A stretch of DNA of 64,000 nt from an uncultured Lachnospiraceae bacterium (GCA_951801955.1 CATOOV010000001.1:98975-162974); one strand, 5' to 3'; counted from the first letter of the stretch, positions 1 to 8,858 are shown. Program-made: numbers and translations. The notes: generated by a model from the letters alone, not told the origin.

Positions 1-1
1 G

Positions 2-250
2 GTAAGTGCCTCTATTAAGTCGCTGTTAAACCCAGATTTAACAGCAAGCTGGGAGAAAGGTCTCACTTACGTGGCAGAGGGCAGTATTACCCCAGAGGAG
101 TATATGGTAAAATTGGAACATTTTATTCGAAGCCGTACCAGCGGCGTACTGGGGCTGAGTAACCAGTATATGCTGCGCAGTTATTTCCAGTATGCAGCCG
201 CTTTCTATAAAAGTTCGGAAAAGAAAAGAGAAAAGAGGAAAACAAAATGA
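2..250 (+). CDS. C-terminal end of DNA topoisomerase III (partial)
   Basis: An open frame enters the window at base 2 and stops with TGA at 248-250, giving the last 82 residues of a larger protein. The segment LTASWEKGLTYVAEGSIT followed by PEEYMVKLEHFI resembles the tail of clostridial type IA topoisomerases of the TopB class (decatenating enzymes). The final residues are strongly basic (KSSEKKREKRKTK), as often seen at the end of DNA-binding enzymes. No catalytic residues lie in the visible part, so the identity rests on this tail alone. Its stop codon overlaps the next start (ATGA), implying one transcript and translational coupling with the beta-helix gene. Confidence 0.55.
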   Translation, partial: VSASIKSLLNPDLTASWEKGLTYVAEGSITPEEYMVKLEHFIRSRTSGVLGLSNQYMLRSYFQYAAAFYKSSEKKREKRKTK

Positions 251-912
251 AATCATGCCGAATTGAACATTTATATACCTTGTCTGAAACGATCGCCGCA
301 GAGCTATTTCAGGGGCTTACGTATCCTTGGGAGGTGCTTCCAAAGATCAGTGATTTTATCTGTACCGTGGGAAAAACCTTAGATCCTGCAATTTATGAAC
401 AGAAAGGGGAACAGGTTTGGATTGCTAAAAATGCCAAGATAGCGCCCACAGCATGTATCAATGGACCCGTAATTATTGACCAGGAAGCAGAGATCCGCCA
501 TTGTGCTTTTATCCGTGGCAATGCCATTGTTGGAAAACATGCAGTGGTTGGAAATTCTACAGAATTAAAAAATGTGGTGCTGTTTAATCGTGTGCAGGTG
601 CCCCATTACAATTATGTGGGAGATTCCATTCTTGGTTTTAAATCGCATATGGGAGCAGGTTCTATCACTTCCAATGTAAAATCTGACAAAACGCTGGTAG
701 TAGTTAAGGATGACCGGGAGGAAATCGCTACCGGGCTGAAAAAGTTCGGCGCCATGCTGGGAGATGAAGTTGAGGTTGGCTGCAACAGCGTATTGAATCC
801 TGGAACTGTCATTGGAAGCAGAAGCAACATTTATCCATTGTCTATGGTGCGGGGAGTAGTTCCTGGGAAGTCTATTTATAAAAATAAAAATGAGATTGTC
901 GAAAAACAGTAA
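247..912 (+). CDS. Left-handed beta-helix (hexapeptide repeat) protein, GlmU-C-terminus-like
   Basis: 221 residues. From about residue 60 to 215 the sequence is built of hexapeptide turns (patterns such as IAPTAC-INGPVI-IDQEAE-IRHCAF-IRGNAI-VGKHAV), the hallmark of left-handed beta-helix acyl- and nucleotidyl-transferases. The segment VQVPHYNYVGDSILG resembles the acetyl-CoA/substrate loop of GlmU C-terminal domains, and clostridial homologues are often named UDP-N-acetylglucosamine pyrophosphorylase-like. There is no N-terminal nucleotidyltransferase domain, so a full bifunctional GlmU is excluded. The first 60 residues are a helical lead-in. An acyltransferase role on a sugar is likely but the substrate is unknown. 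It starts by a 4-nt overlap with the topoisomerase frame. Confidence 0.7.
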   Translation: MKSCRIEHLYTLSETIAAELFQGLTYPWEVLPKISDFICTVGKTLDPAIYEQKGEQVWIAKNAKIAPTACINGPVIIDQEAEIRHCAFIRGNAIVGKHAVVGNSTELKNVVLFNRVQVPHYNYVGDSILGFKSHMGAGSITSNVKSDKTLVVVKDDREEIATGLKKFGAMLGDEVEVGCNSVLNPGTVIGSRSNIYPLSMVRGVVPGKSIYKNKNEIVEKQ

Positions 913-927
913 TTGCTTCGATTAGTA

Positions 928-956
928 TTGACAAAAAACATCACATGTACTATTGT
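928..956 (+). promoter_or_regulatory. Sigma-A type promoter inside a palindrome, upstream of the ABC exporter
   Basis: TTGACA at 928-933, a 17-nt spacer, then TATTGT at 951-956. The -35 box is perfect and the -10 matches at four of six positions. The spacer and -10 lie in the left arm of the 934-993 inverted repeat, so a protein bound to that palindrome would cover the promoter. The next start codon is 1140, giving a leader of roughly 175 nt. Confidence 0.6.
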
Positions 957-993
957 ATTATATGAGTAATACAATAGTACATGTGATGTTTTT
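934..993. repeat. 27-bp perfect inverted repeat, candidate operator or terminator
   Basis: Arms 934-960 and 967-993 are perfect reverse complements separated by a 6-nt loop (TATGAG). The core, GTACTATTGTATTA and its mirror TAATACAATAGTAC, has the form of sites bound by GntR/YtrA-type regulators, which often control ABC exporters. That comparison is from memory. The outer arms end in A5/T5, so the same element could also end transcription from either side. The left arm contains the promoter described at 928-956. Confidence 0.7.
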
Positions 994-1139
994 CTAATTT
1001 GCCGTAAGTACAATTTCATGTCAAATTAGAAACGCTCCGCGAGGATGCGCATGGATTCGATCCTGTATCTGCCAGCAAAGCTGACCCGAATCCAGAGACA
1101 AGGCACGCGGGTGAATCTTGAAGGAATGGAGAGGAAGTT

Positions 1140-1841
1140 ATGTTAGAAATTCAAGAATTGACGAAGAAATATGGAAAATATCTTGCAGTAGACCATGTGA
1201 GTTTTACAGTGCCTACTGGGCAGGTGGGAATTTTATTAGGACCTAATGGTGCAGGGAAATCTACAATCATCAAGAGCATTGCAGGGCTCCTGCGGTACCA
1301 AGGAGGCGTAGGGATTGAGCGGATGCCGGCAAAGACGTTGGAGGCAAAGCGTGTCTTTGCCTATGTGCCAGAAATACCAGCAATGTTTGATGCCTTAACT
1401 GTAAGGGAACATATCGAATATATCCGACGTGCGTATGATTCTGCGATTACGGATGAAGAAATAAATCAGCTTTTGGTTCGGTTTGAATTGGAGGATAAAC
1501 AAGATAAGCTTGGGCGTGAACTTTCCAAAGGAATGATGCAGAAGGTGAGCATCTGCTGTGCCCTTGCCATCCAGCCAAAGGTAATTCTTTTGGACGAACC
1601 GATGGTGGGGCTGGATCCTGCCGCCATCAAGGAATTAAAAGAAGTGGTTCTGGAATTGAAACACCAAGGGGTGACTGTGCTTATCAGCACCCATATGCTG
1701 GAAATGGTGAAAGAACTTTGGGATATCATGTTTATTATGGAAAAAGGGAGAATTCTAGGGACATTTAACAGGGAAGAAGAGAAGGATGCGGATATTGAAG
1801 AGCTGTTTTTCCAGATTACGGAAGGCGGTGTGGCAAAATGA
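1140..1841 (+). CDS. ABC transporter ATP-binding protein
   Basis: 233 residues. Walker A GPNGAGKST at residues 34-42, signature LSKGM at 128-132 (a variant of LSGGQ common in exporter-type ATPases such as EcsA/YtrB), Walker B VILLDEP at 148-154, and a switch histidine in ISTHMLE. The Q-loop glutamine is replaced by the YVPE form seen in NatA/YtrB-like proteins. It lies just upstream of, and overlaps by ATGA, a large membrane protein, so the two genes form one exporter. The substrate is not deducible. Start chosen at 1140, preceded by GGAGAGGAAG. Confidence 0.92.
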   Translation: MLEIQELTKKYGKYLAVDHVSFTVPTGQVGILLGPNGAGKSTIIKSIAGLLRYQGGVGIERMPAKTLEAKRVFAYVPEIPAMFDALTVREHIEYIRRAYDSAITDEEINQLLVRFELEDKQDKLGRELSKGMMQKVSICCALAIQPKVILLDEPMVGLDPAAIKELKEVVLELKHQGVTVLISTHMLEMVKELWDIMFIMEKGRILGTFNREEEKDADIEELFFQITEGGVAK

Positions 1842-3421
1842 AAGGGTTGATTTACCTATACAAACGAACCATTATCAATCGCATCAAAAGTGCCGCAAAA
1901 CGTCCTGCTGCATATCTGATGGTGGCGTTTGTTGTGTGTTACCTTGCCATGATGTTTTTCAGCTTGGATATGATGATTCGGGAAGGGGATTCTGGGACGC
2001 CCGAAAATATGGTGGCAATCCTGTCTGGGATTGTGCTGGTATTGGTTCCGGGAAACATTATCAGTTATTCGAAACGAAAAGGGCTGTTATTTCGCCCAAG
2101 CGAAGTGCATTTTTTATTTTCGGCACCTGTCAGCCCCAAAATGGTATTGATGTTTGAAGGGGTAAAATCCTTTGGGGTCAATTTTTTGATTGGGATCGCG
2201 ATTATTCCCTTGGGAATGTTATGGTTTCATGTAAGTTTCCTTCAAGGATTCGTATATTTTCTGTTTTTTACAGTTTTTGAAAGCATTCTGGAAGCCTCCC
2301 TTATCATTTTCTGTTATGGAAATGAACATTATACCGAAAGATTTTTCAAAAGGCTAGTAGTTGTGATGTACCTCTTTATGGCAGTGGTGGCAGGCGCAGC
2401 AGTTTACCTTATGGTGACAGGGGAGCCCTCCTTTGGGCTGATTCGGGATTATTTCTCTATGCCGGTGATTCAGCTTATTCCCATTGTGGGGTGGACAATT
2501 GCCGTTACCAGGCTGATATTTTTGGGTGCAGATACCATTAGCATCATCGGTACGATTCTCTACCTTCTCACCACAGTCCTGGTGTTTATAGCTGCGAGGA
2601 AGATGAAATGTACGGGCGCTTACTATGAGGACGCCATGAAATTTGCAGATGATTACCAGAAGATTCGAGCAAATAGGCAAAAAGGGATTGCATCGGTGCC
2701 ATGGAAGAAAAAACAAAAACTGCGCAAAGCATCTGTGGACTATAAGGGGACTTTTGCAAAAGCAATTTATTTCCGGCAACTGCTGGAATATAAGAAGAGT
2801 TCTACGTTTATTTTTGGTTGGAATACCTTGTTATGCTGTGGATTAGGAATTATCATCGCTGTGGTGGGATATTTTAACTCGGCAATGGATGAATTCGGAG
2901 AGGCAAAAATATTTATTATTCCAGGGGTGGTAGCGTATGTAACTTTTATTTTCAGCGGTTATGCTACCAAGTGGTCCAAGGAATTGGAAAATCCCTATAC
3001 CTACCTGATTCCAGACAGCCCGCTCAAAAAAGTCTGGTATGCAACAAAGATTGAGCATTTTCGGTCACTTGTGGATGGGATTTTGGTGACGGTTCCAGGC
3101 GCCATTGTATTTGAGATTGGTCCGGTTATGACCATATTGACGGTACTTTTGTATATCTGCCTCCAAGCAAACCGCCTTTACTATAATATGCTTGCAGATG
3201 CATTGATTGGAAATTTATTGGGAAATACGGGGCGTTCTTTAGTAAAAGTTTTGTTTCAGGGAATTGCCATGGGAATTGGCATTACAGCGGCAGTAATTTT
3301 TGGCTTGCTGTTGGGCATTGAGGCAGGATTTTTCATTATGATTGTTGTAATGGGGCTCCTCACCTTTGCAGGCGCAGCCATTGCCTCTATTTCTTTTACA
3401 AGGATGGAAGTTATAGAATAA
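1838..3421 (+). CDS. ABC exporter membrane subunit (putative ABC exporter family)
   Basis: 527 residues with about a dozen hydrophobic segments, for example ILSGIVLVLVPGNIISY, FLIGIAIIPLGMLWF, and near the end VLFQGIAMGIGITAAVIFG. A charged cytoplasmic stretch lies around residues 255-300 (rich in K/R). This layout fits the large fused permeases paired with YtrB/EcsA-like ATPases in Clostridia. The start overlaps the ATPase stop by 4 nt. No specificity can be read; drug, peptide or membrane-stress export are all possible. A terminator hairpin follows 30 nt after the stop. Confidence 0.82.
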   Translation: MKGLIYLYKRTIINRIKSAAKRPAAYLMVAFVVCYLAMMFFSLDMMIREGDSGTPENMVAILSGIVLVLVPGNIISYSKRKGLLFRPSEVHFLFSAPVSPKMVLMFEGVKSFGVNFLIGIAIIPLGMLWFHVSFLQGFVYFLFFTVFESILEASLIIFCYGNEHYTERFFKRLVVVMYLFMAVVAGAAVYLMVTGEPSFGLIRDYFSMPVIQLIPIVGWTIAVTRLIFLGADTISIIGTILYLLTTVLVFIAARKMKCTGAYYEDAMKFADDYQKIRANRQKGIASVPWKKKQKLRKASVDYKGTFAKAIYFRQLLEYKKSSTFIFGWNTLLCCGLGIIIAVVGYFNSAMDEFGEAKIFIIPGVVAYVTFIFSGYATKWSKELENPYTYLIPDSPLKKVWYATKIEHFRSLVDGILVTVPGAIVFEIGPVMTILTVLLYICLQANRLYYNMLADALIGNLLGNTGRSLVKVLFQGIAMGIGITAAVIFGLLLGIEAGFFIMIVVMGLLTFAGAAIASISFTRMEVIE

Positions 3422-3450
3422 AGGCCTTTTCCGTTGGAAGGAATTAGCAT

Positions 3451-3476
3451 AAGCTCCTCGGTTTTGAGGAGCTTTT
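3451..3476 (+). terminator. Rho-independent terminator of the ABC exporter operon
   Basis: AAGCTCCTC at 3451-3459 pairs with GAGGAGCTT at 3466-3474 around a short loop, followed by TT and CTG. A 9-bp stem directly after the permease stop supports termination here. Confidence 0.75.
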
Positions 3477-3677
3477 CTGCTCCTATGGGTAAGTGTTTCA
3501 AGGTTGTACATCAGGCTGATTCACAACTATGAAACGGCTTGTCTTTGGAATTTTAGACGAATTTGGCAAAAATTAGACAATTTTAAAACTACTTATTTTT
3601 TCAATTTTGTGTATATTTTGATCATTTAGCAGTGTCAAAGTTGCCTAAAAATAAAATATGAAAAGGAGAAAGGAAAA

Positions 3678-3854
3678 ATGTCAAACAATCTTTATCATAT
3701 TGGGGCTTTCTGGATATTAATCCTTAAGGTGATTGGAACTTTGATTGGCGGCATCGTTATTGCAGGAACATTAGCGCCTATTATGGGACCGCTCATTTTG
3801 CGGAAATGTAAAAAGAAAAATATAATAATTGGTGATGCTGATGATTTTCTATAA
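3678..3854 (+). CDS. Small single-span membrane protein (58 residues)
   Basis: ATG at 3678 sits 6 nt after a good ribosome binding site (AAAAGGAGAAAGG) and opens a 58-codon frame ending at TAA 3852-3854. Residues 10-42 are hydrophobic and glycine-rich (segments GAFWILILKVIGTLIG and GIVIAGTLAPIMGPLI), followed by a basic patch RKCKKK and an acidic end DADDF. This gives one, or a hairpin of two, membrane segments with a positive-inside tail. I do not recognise the family. It stands alone about 115 nt upstream of the large secreted protein and could be cotranscribed with it. Confidence 0.5.
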   Translation: MSNNLYHIGAFWILILKVIGTLIGGIVIAGTLAPIMGPLILRKCKKKNIIIGDADDFL

Positions 3855-3969
3855 ATATAAACGATTATGGAAAGACGTTGGTAGATAGGCAGGTGAATAT
3901 ACTTGGAAAATATATGTATTTGTGTTATCATTAAAAATATTCATTCTAGAAAGAAAGGTGGATAAATTT

Positions 3970-6900
3970 ATGAAAAGAAGCGTTGCATTTCTATTAGCGA
4001 TGGTGCTGGCTCTCACCAGTTTGGATTGCGGGATTGTAAATGCAGGACATGCATCAACCAGGTTAGGGGAAAATGAGGAGCAGTTTGAACAGTATGATTT
4101 AGCAAATCCAATCGAAGAAACTGCTGTATCAGGTACTCTAGGAGAAAGCGGGGAACAGGCAGAGAAATATGAATTAGCAAAACCAGAAGGGATCCCTTTG
4201 CCGGAGATTCCGCTGCAAGACAGGGAAGCAGAGAAAGAGCAAGAAGAACATGTAACCCTGCACAAAGGGGATGCCCAGGTATCAGGCACGGATGGGGAAC
4301 AAAAGCAAGATGCTTCCAAATTAGTATCTGGTAAAGATGCAAAGCCAAGGAATATGAGGGATATTGCGTTTCGTTTTCAAAATACCACAGATATAATGTC
4401 CCAATATGTGACCAAAAAGCATAAGACAGCAAAGCTTTTGAACAACCATACCTTATATTCTTATGATATCAAATCAAAAAAGGCAAAAGTCGAATATCAA
4501 TTTCCAGAAACACAATATTTCCAGGGCGGTAACCTTGATGCTTCCCAAGATCTGGCAAGCGCATACATTCGGGAAGATGCTGGACTGTTGTATTATGCAT
4601 ATAACTCTTATAGATATACTTTCTCCGAAGATGAAATCATAAATGTCATGGTATACGATTTAGAGAAAGGAAAAATTGTGCGCAAGGTAAAAGTAAAAGG
4701 GCATATCCTTGCCTGTGTGGGCGCTGACCGCAAAGGGAACATTTACATTGCCACAAAGGATGAATGGGAAAATGGAAAAACTAAGAATAGCTTGTTGGTG
4801 TTGTCCCCAAAAGGCAAAAAAATCTGCCAAAAAAAGCTGGAGTATCCGATAAACAGTTTTTCTGGTTTCTGTAAAGACGGGACATTTTTCTATATTGACG
4901 AGTATATGGTATATAGTATGCTTGGTTATCCCAACCTGATGGGGCTGCTGAGGAAAGGAAAATTCAAGGGGAATAAAATAACTTTGAATAATAAAAGATA
5001 TTTGGCATATGCCAAAAATATTTTTTTTGGGGATTACCAGACCCCAGTAGAGATTATCAATGACAAATATTTGGTTACATATACAGGCGGTTTTTATCCG
5101 TTAAGCAAGATAACGGAAAAAAGCTGGTCACAGTCCCTATATACAGAGAGAAAATTGGAAATGGGAAAAGAATATGAATATATTTATAATGCGGGCGTCA
5201 ATGCTGTGATAAAAGGGGATGACGTCTATTCTCTCTTTGATAATAATACGATTTATGTATACAGTATGAAAACTGGGAAAAAGAAAAAAATTTATCATGC
5301 CAAAGCGAAAATCTTTAATTTTAAACAGTGCGGGAATGCACTGCTTGCATTAGAAACGGACGGAACCCATTTTTTTTATGAAAAAATTCCAATATCCAGT
5401 TTCAAGAAATTAACGACAAAAACGTACCATATGGAACAATTTTCTGTTTATAAAGGCAGGACAAAAGAAGATATTGTGAATCAATTTATAGGAACTGCGC
5501 CAGCAAATATGAACGCTGGGCTGTATGCAAAAAAAGGTTCTGCCAAAAAACCCTATAAGGAGAGTGCCTTGAAGGCCTCCACAAAGAAATATGCCCTAAG
5601 GGTATCTAATTACTATAGATGGCTGGCGGGGCTGACACCCTTTAAGAGTGCATCAGACGCCATATGGAATAAAGCAGGGAAAGGCGCCATACTACTTTCA
5701 GCTTCCGAGTTTTCCCATACCCCGTCAAGACCTTCTGATATGGGTAAATCATTTTATAAGGCGGCATACGAAGGTACTTCGAACAGCAGCATTGCCATGA
5801 ATTACTCAGACAAGCAATACAAAATTGTTGATACCATCCGCCAGTTTATGAATGATACAAGTTATACCATGCCTGGACACCGGAATAATTTCCTTACCAG
5901 AAATGCAACAGAGATTGCATATGGTATTTACAGCTATTACCTTTGCCAGACTGTAAAGTACAAAAATAATCCTAATCCTTCTGGTACGGCAGTCATAGAC
6001 AATAATGAGGCGGCTTACGGCTGGCCGGCGGCTGGGTATTTTCCATCAGAGGAATTGTCAGTAAATGCTTACTGGACCGTGAACCTTAATACAGATAAGC
6101 TATCGTTGTCCAATGTTCCATTAAAAGTTACAATTACAGACTTGGCAACTGGAAAAACTTATCGGCGGACTTCTTCGGCAGATAATCTGTATGCGACAGA
6201 TTATTGGGGGAAATTTATCAGCTTTGCCCCGCCATCCTTGGAAAACGGAAAATTATCTTATCAAAACAAAAAGTATAAAGTAAAGCTGACAAACCTGTCA
6301 GATAAAGATGGGCGCCCAGCCACATTGGAATATACGGTAAAATTTTTTTCTTATAAAACAGGCAGCAATGGAAATGCAGCATGTGACGAATATGGCAGGA
6401 TGAAAAAGTTAGGGGCGCCAAAGGTATCCGTATTAAACACAGAATCTGGCATAAAGGTGTCATGGAATAAGAAAAATGGTGCAAAAGGATATTATGTTTA
6501 TCGCAATGGAAAGCGCGTCAAAAAGACAACAGCGCTGTCTTTTACAGATACGAAAGCGAAGAAGAACGGTGCGAAGTATCAATATAAAGTTGCAGCATAT
6601 AAGGGAAAGGTGAAAGGGAAAGAATCAAAAACAAAGACATATTATTATATCTCCAAGCCTGTAATTTCCAGTATTAAAAGGAAAAGTAATGGAGATCTTG
6701 CTATAAAATGGAAGAGGAACGCAAAATCCTCTGGTTACCAAATCCAATATACCCAAGGGAAAAAAGTGAAAAAGGTTACTGTTTCAGGAGGAAAAAAGGT
6801 AAGCAGGGTTTTGAAGGATGTGGGGGCAAAGAAGGCTTGCAAAATAAGTTTGCGTGCTTATAAAACAGTTGGAAAAACAAAATATTATTCTGTATGGGGC

Positions 6901-7887
6901 AAAGGCAGCATAAAAGCTGCAAAGGTCAGTGCACCAGCGATGCAAAAGGTAACTGCAAAAAGTTATAATTCCCTGCAGTTACAATGGAAACAGGTAAAAG
7001 GAGCCTCTGGTTATAACGTCTACCGTAAAAATGGAACTTCAAAATATAAGAAAATAGCAACGATATCCAAAGGCACCCAATGTACCTATCTAGACAAAAA
7101 AGTTTCTACTGGAACAGCATACACCTATAAAGTAAAAGCTTATAAAAAATATAAGAATGAAACAGTCTGGAGCCCTTATCCCAAAAAGGGAATATCTGGA
7201 AAAGCTTATTTATCCAAACCAGTAATAAAAAGTATGTCAGCGAATGGAACAGGGAAATTGGATATCTCCTGGGAAAAAGTGGATGGTGCGTCTGGGTATA
7301 TGCTGTATCGGAGTGATTCAAAAGAAGGTTCTTACAAGTTAGTGACAACATTAAAAGGAAATGGAAAGTTGACGTTCCAAGACACCGGCTTAGGCGATGG
7401 AAAAGTATATTATTATAAATTGAAAGCATTCCGGGTAGTAGGAGGCAAAGATGTATACAGCCCATATTCTGCCGTGAAGAAAGGCAGGACAGAAGAGGAA
7501 AAAGAAATTTTTGCTGAGGGGATTGTATTAAATCACGATCAAATAGTACTTGAAATAAACCAAACGGTAGAGCTGAAAGCAACGATCGTTCCTAAAAATG
7601 TTACCAATCGGGCAGTGGAATGGAGCAGCAGTAATACAAGCATCGCGTCTGTTGAGCAAGGAATCGTAACAGGCAAAGCCCCAGGAAAAACAATTATTAC
7701 AGCAAAAACAATCAATGGAAAAACAGCAGTATGTGAGATAACCGTAACATCCGTTTCTGTTCCTTCCAATTTGGAAGAAGGCTTAATGGAAGTGACAGGT
7801 CAATCAGACTCTGATGTTAATACCGAAATTGCAGAGGATAATGCCGTTTTTTACCAAGAGGATACCATAAGGAATAATATGCGTTAG
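3970..7887 (+). CDS. Large secreted protein with CAP-like, Fn3-like and Big_2 domains
   Basis: 1,305 residues from ATG 3970, chosen because AGAAAGGTGG precedes it and a signal peptide follows directly (MKRSVAFLLAMVLALTSL, cleavage near VNA). Residues about 100-530 are a beta-rich region with many YxxY and Lys/Gly motifs, perhaps a propeller-like fold. Residues about 540-660 (ALRVSNYYRWLAGL ... FSHTPSRPSDM ... ATEIAYGIYSYYLC) resemble a CAP/SCP domain. Residues about 815-1175 hold four or so Fn3-like repeats (KVSWNKKNGAKGYYVYRNG, LQWKQVKGASGYNVYRKNG, ISWEKVDGASGYMLYRS). Residues about 1182-1262 are a Big_2 domain (AVEWSSSNTSIASV). There is no LPxTG motif or C-terminal anchor. An extracellular or wall-associated role is likely; no enzymatic function is assigned. 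Confidence 0.8.
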   Translation: MKRSVAFLLAMVLALTSLDCGIVNAGHASTRLGENEEQFEQYDLANPIEETAVSGTLGESGEQAEKYELAKPEGIPLPEIPLQDREAEKEQEEHVTLHKGDAQVSGTDGEQKQDASKLVSGKDAKPRNMRDIAFRFQNTTDIMSQYVTKKHKTAKLLNNHTLYSYDIKSKKAKVEYQFPETQYFQGGNLDASQDLASAYIREDAGLLYYAYNSYRYTFSEDEIINVMVYDLEKGKIVRKVKVKGHILACVGADRKGNIYIATKDEWENGKTKNSLLVLSPKGKKICQKKLEYPINSFSGFCKDGTFFYIDEYMVYSMLGYPNLMGLLRKGKFKGNKITLNNKRYLAYAKNIFFGDYQTPVEIINDKYLVTYTGGFYPLSKITEKSWSQSLYTERKLEMGKEYEYIYNAGVNAVIKGDDVYSLFDNNTIYVYSMKTGKKKKIYHAKAKIFNFKQCGNALLALETDGTHFFYEKIPISSFKKLTTKTYHMEQFSVYKGRTKEDIVNQFIGTAPANMNAGLYAKKGSAKKPYKESALKASTKKYALRVSNYYRWLAGLTPFKSASDAIWNKAGKGAILLSASEFSHTPSRPSDMGKSFYKAAYEGTSNSSIAMNYSDKQYKIVDTIRQFMNDTSYTMPGHRNNFLTRNATEIAYGIYSYYLCQTVKYKNNPNPSGTAVIDNNEAAYGWPAAGYFPSEELSVNAYWTVNLNTDKLSLSNVPLKVTITDLATGKTYRRTSSADNLYATDYWGKFISFAPPSLENGKLSYQNKKYKVKLTNLSDKDGRPATLEYTVKFFSYKTGSNGNAACDEYGRMKKLGAPKVSVLNTESGIKVSWNKKNGAKGYYVYRNGKRVKKTTALSFTDTKAKKNGAKYQYKVAAYKGKVKGKESKTKTYYYISKPVISSIKRKSNGDLAIKWKRNAKSSGYQIQYTQGKKVKKVTVSGGKKVSRVLKDVGAKKACKISLRAYKTVGKTKYYSVWGKGSIKAAKVSAPAMQKVTAKSYNSLQLQWKQVKGASGYNVYRKNGTSKYKKIATISKGTQCTYLDKKVSTGTAYTYKVKAYKKYKNETVWSPYPKKGISGKAYLSKPVIKSMSANGTGKLDISWEKVDGASGYMLYRSDSKEGSYKLVTTLKGNGKLTFQDTGLGDGKVYYYKLKAFRVVGGKDVYSPYSAVKKGRTEEEKEIFAEGIVLNHDQIVLEINQTVELKATIVPKNVTNRAVEWSSSNTSIASVEQGIVTGKAPGKTIITAKTINGKTAVCEITVTSVSVPSNLEEGLMEVTGQSDSDVNTEIAEDNAVFYQEDTIRNNMR

Positions 7888-8080
7888 TATTTTTCCTTTT
7901 CCCATAGAAAGTTGTCCTTTCTACTTGACAAGGCGCATATCCTATTAGAAGGCGGAATGGTTGCAGTTGTACAAAAAATAAATTGGAAAACACTGGACTA
8001 TTTTGACAAAATATGATTAAATATGAGTAAGTATGTTAAATACATCATAATGATGCAAGTGACAGAAGGCTGCGCTGTTT

Positions 8081-8109
8081 TTGACACTTTTATCATAACA
8101 ATGTATTAG
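8081..8109 (+). promoter_or_regulatory. Sigma-A type promoter of the NifU-like/GGGtGRT operon
   Basis: TTGACA at 8081-8086, a 17-nt spacer, then TATTAG at 8104-8109, placed 37 nt before the start codon at 8147. A 13-bp perfect palindrome, CATCATAATGATG at 8043-8055, lies just upstream of the -35 box and could be a regulator site. Confidence 0.6.
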
Positions 8110-8146
8110 CATGTTAAAATTTGTATGTATTGAAAGGAGTCTTAAA

Positions 8147-8839
8147 ATGATTTACACTAAGGAAGTCGAAAACATGTGTCCTGTAGCTAAGGGCGCAAAA
8201 CATGAACCTGCTCCAATTCCAGAAGAAGGGAAATGGGTTCATTCTAAAAAAATTGAAGATATTTCTGGTTTTACACACGGTGTAGGCTGGTGTGCCCCTC
8301 AGCAGGGCGCCTGCAAGCTTTCCCTGAATGTAAAAAATGGTGTAATTGAAGAGGCGTTAGTTGAGACAATCGGATGTTCTGGTATGACCCACTCCGCAGC
8401 TATGGCAGCAGAGATTTTACAGGGTAAGACAATCCTGGAAGCATTAAATACAGACCTTGTCTGTGATGCAATCAATACGGCAATGAGAGAACTTTTCTTG
8501 CAGATTGTTTATGGACGTACCCAGAGTGCATTTTCTGATGATGGATTGGCAGTGGGCGCTGGTCTGGAAGATTTAGGAAAAGGACTTCGTTCTCAGGTTG
8601 GAACTATGTATGCAACCAAAGAAAAGGGTGTTCGTTACCTGGAAATGGCAGAAGGCTATGTAACTGGAATTGCATTGGATGCAGATAATGAAGTAATCGG
8701 TTATCAGTTTGTAAGCCTTGGAAAAATGACTGACTTTATTAAAAAAGGCGACGATCCTAACACCGCTTGGGAAAAAGCAAAGGGACAGTATGGCCGCGTA
8801 GCAGATGCTGCTAAGATTATTGACCCAAGAGAAGAGTAA
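8147..8839 (+). CDS. NifU-like iron-sulfur cluster assembly scaffold protein
   Basis: 230 residues from ATG 8147, which follows GAAAGGAG with normal spacing. An upstream in-frame ATG at 8111 would add 12 residues with no binding site. Cysteines at C11, C49, C56, C77 and C106 include the GCSG and GWCAP contexts seen in NifU/IscU-like N-terminal domains, where they hold a nascent Fe-S cluster. The chain is longer than plain IscU (about 130-150 residues); the extra C-terminal half includes YVTGIALDADNEVIGYQFV. It is followed 20 nt later by a GGGtGRT protein, a pairing characteristic of anaerobic Firmicutes. Probably it works with that partner in metal cluster handling; the exact client is unknown. 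Confidence 0.82.
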   Translation: MIYTKEVENMCPVAKGAKHEPAPIPEEGKWVHSKKIEDISGFTHGVGWCAPQQGACKLSLNVKNGVIEEALVETIGCSGMTHSAAMAAEILQGKTILEALNTDLVCDAINTAMRELFLQIVYGRTQSAFSDDGLAVGAGLEDLGKGLRSQVGTMYATKEKGVRYLEMAEGYVTGIALDADNEVIGYQFVSLGKMTDFIKKGDDPNTAWEKAKGQYGRVADAAKIIDPREE

Positions 8840-8858
8840 GGAAAGGAGAACGAATACA

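Noticed and set aside
934..993. Palindrome as nothing more than a terminator of the beta-helix gene
   Set aside because: A TTGACA-17-TATTGT promoter sits in its left arm and the stem is long and AT-rich, so a purely terminator role is incomplete; both remain possible.
7106..7769. Long minus-strand frames opposite the large secreted protein
   Set aside because: Leu/His/Phe-rich shadow frames of an A-rich coding strand, without binding sites or recognisable motifs.
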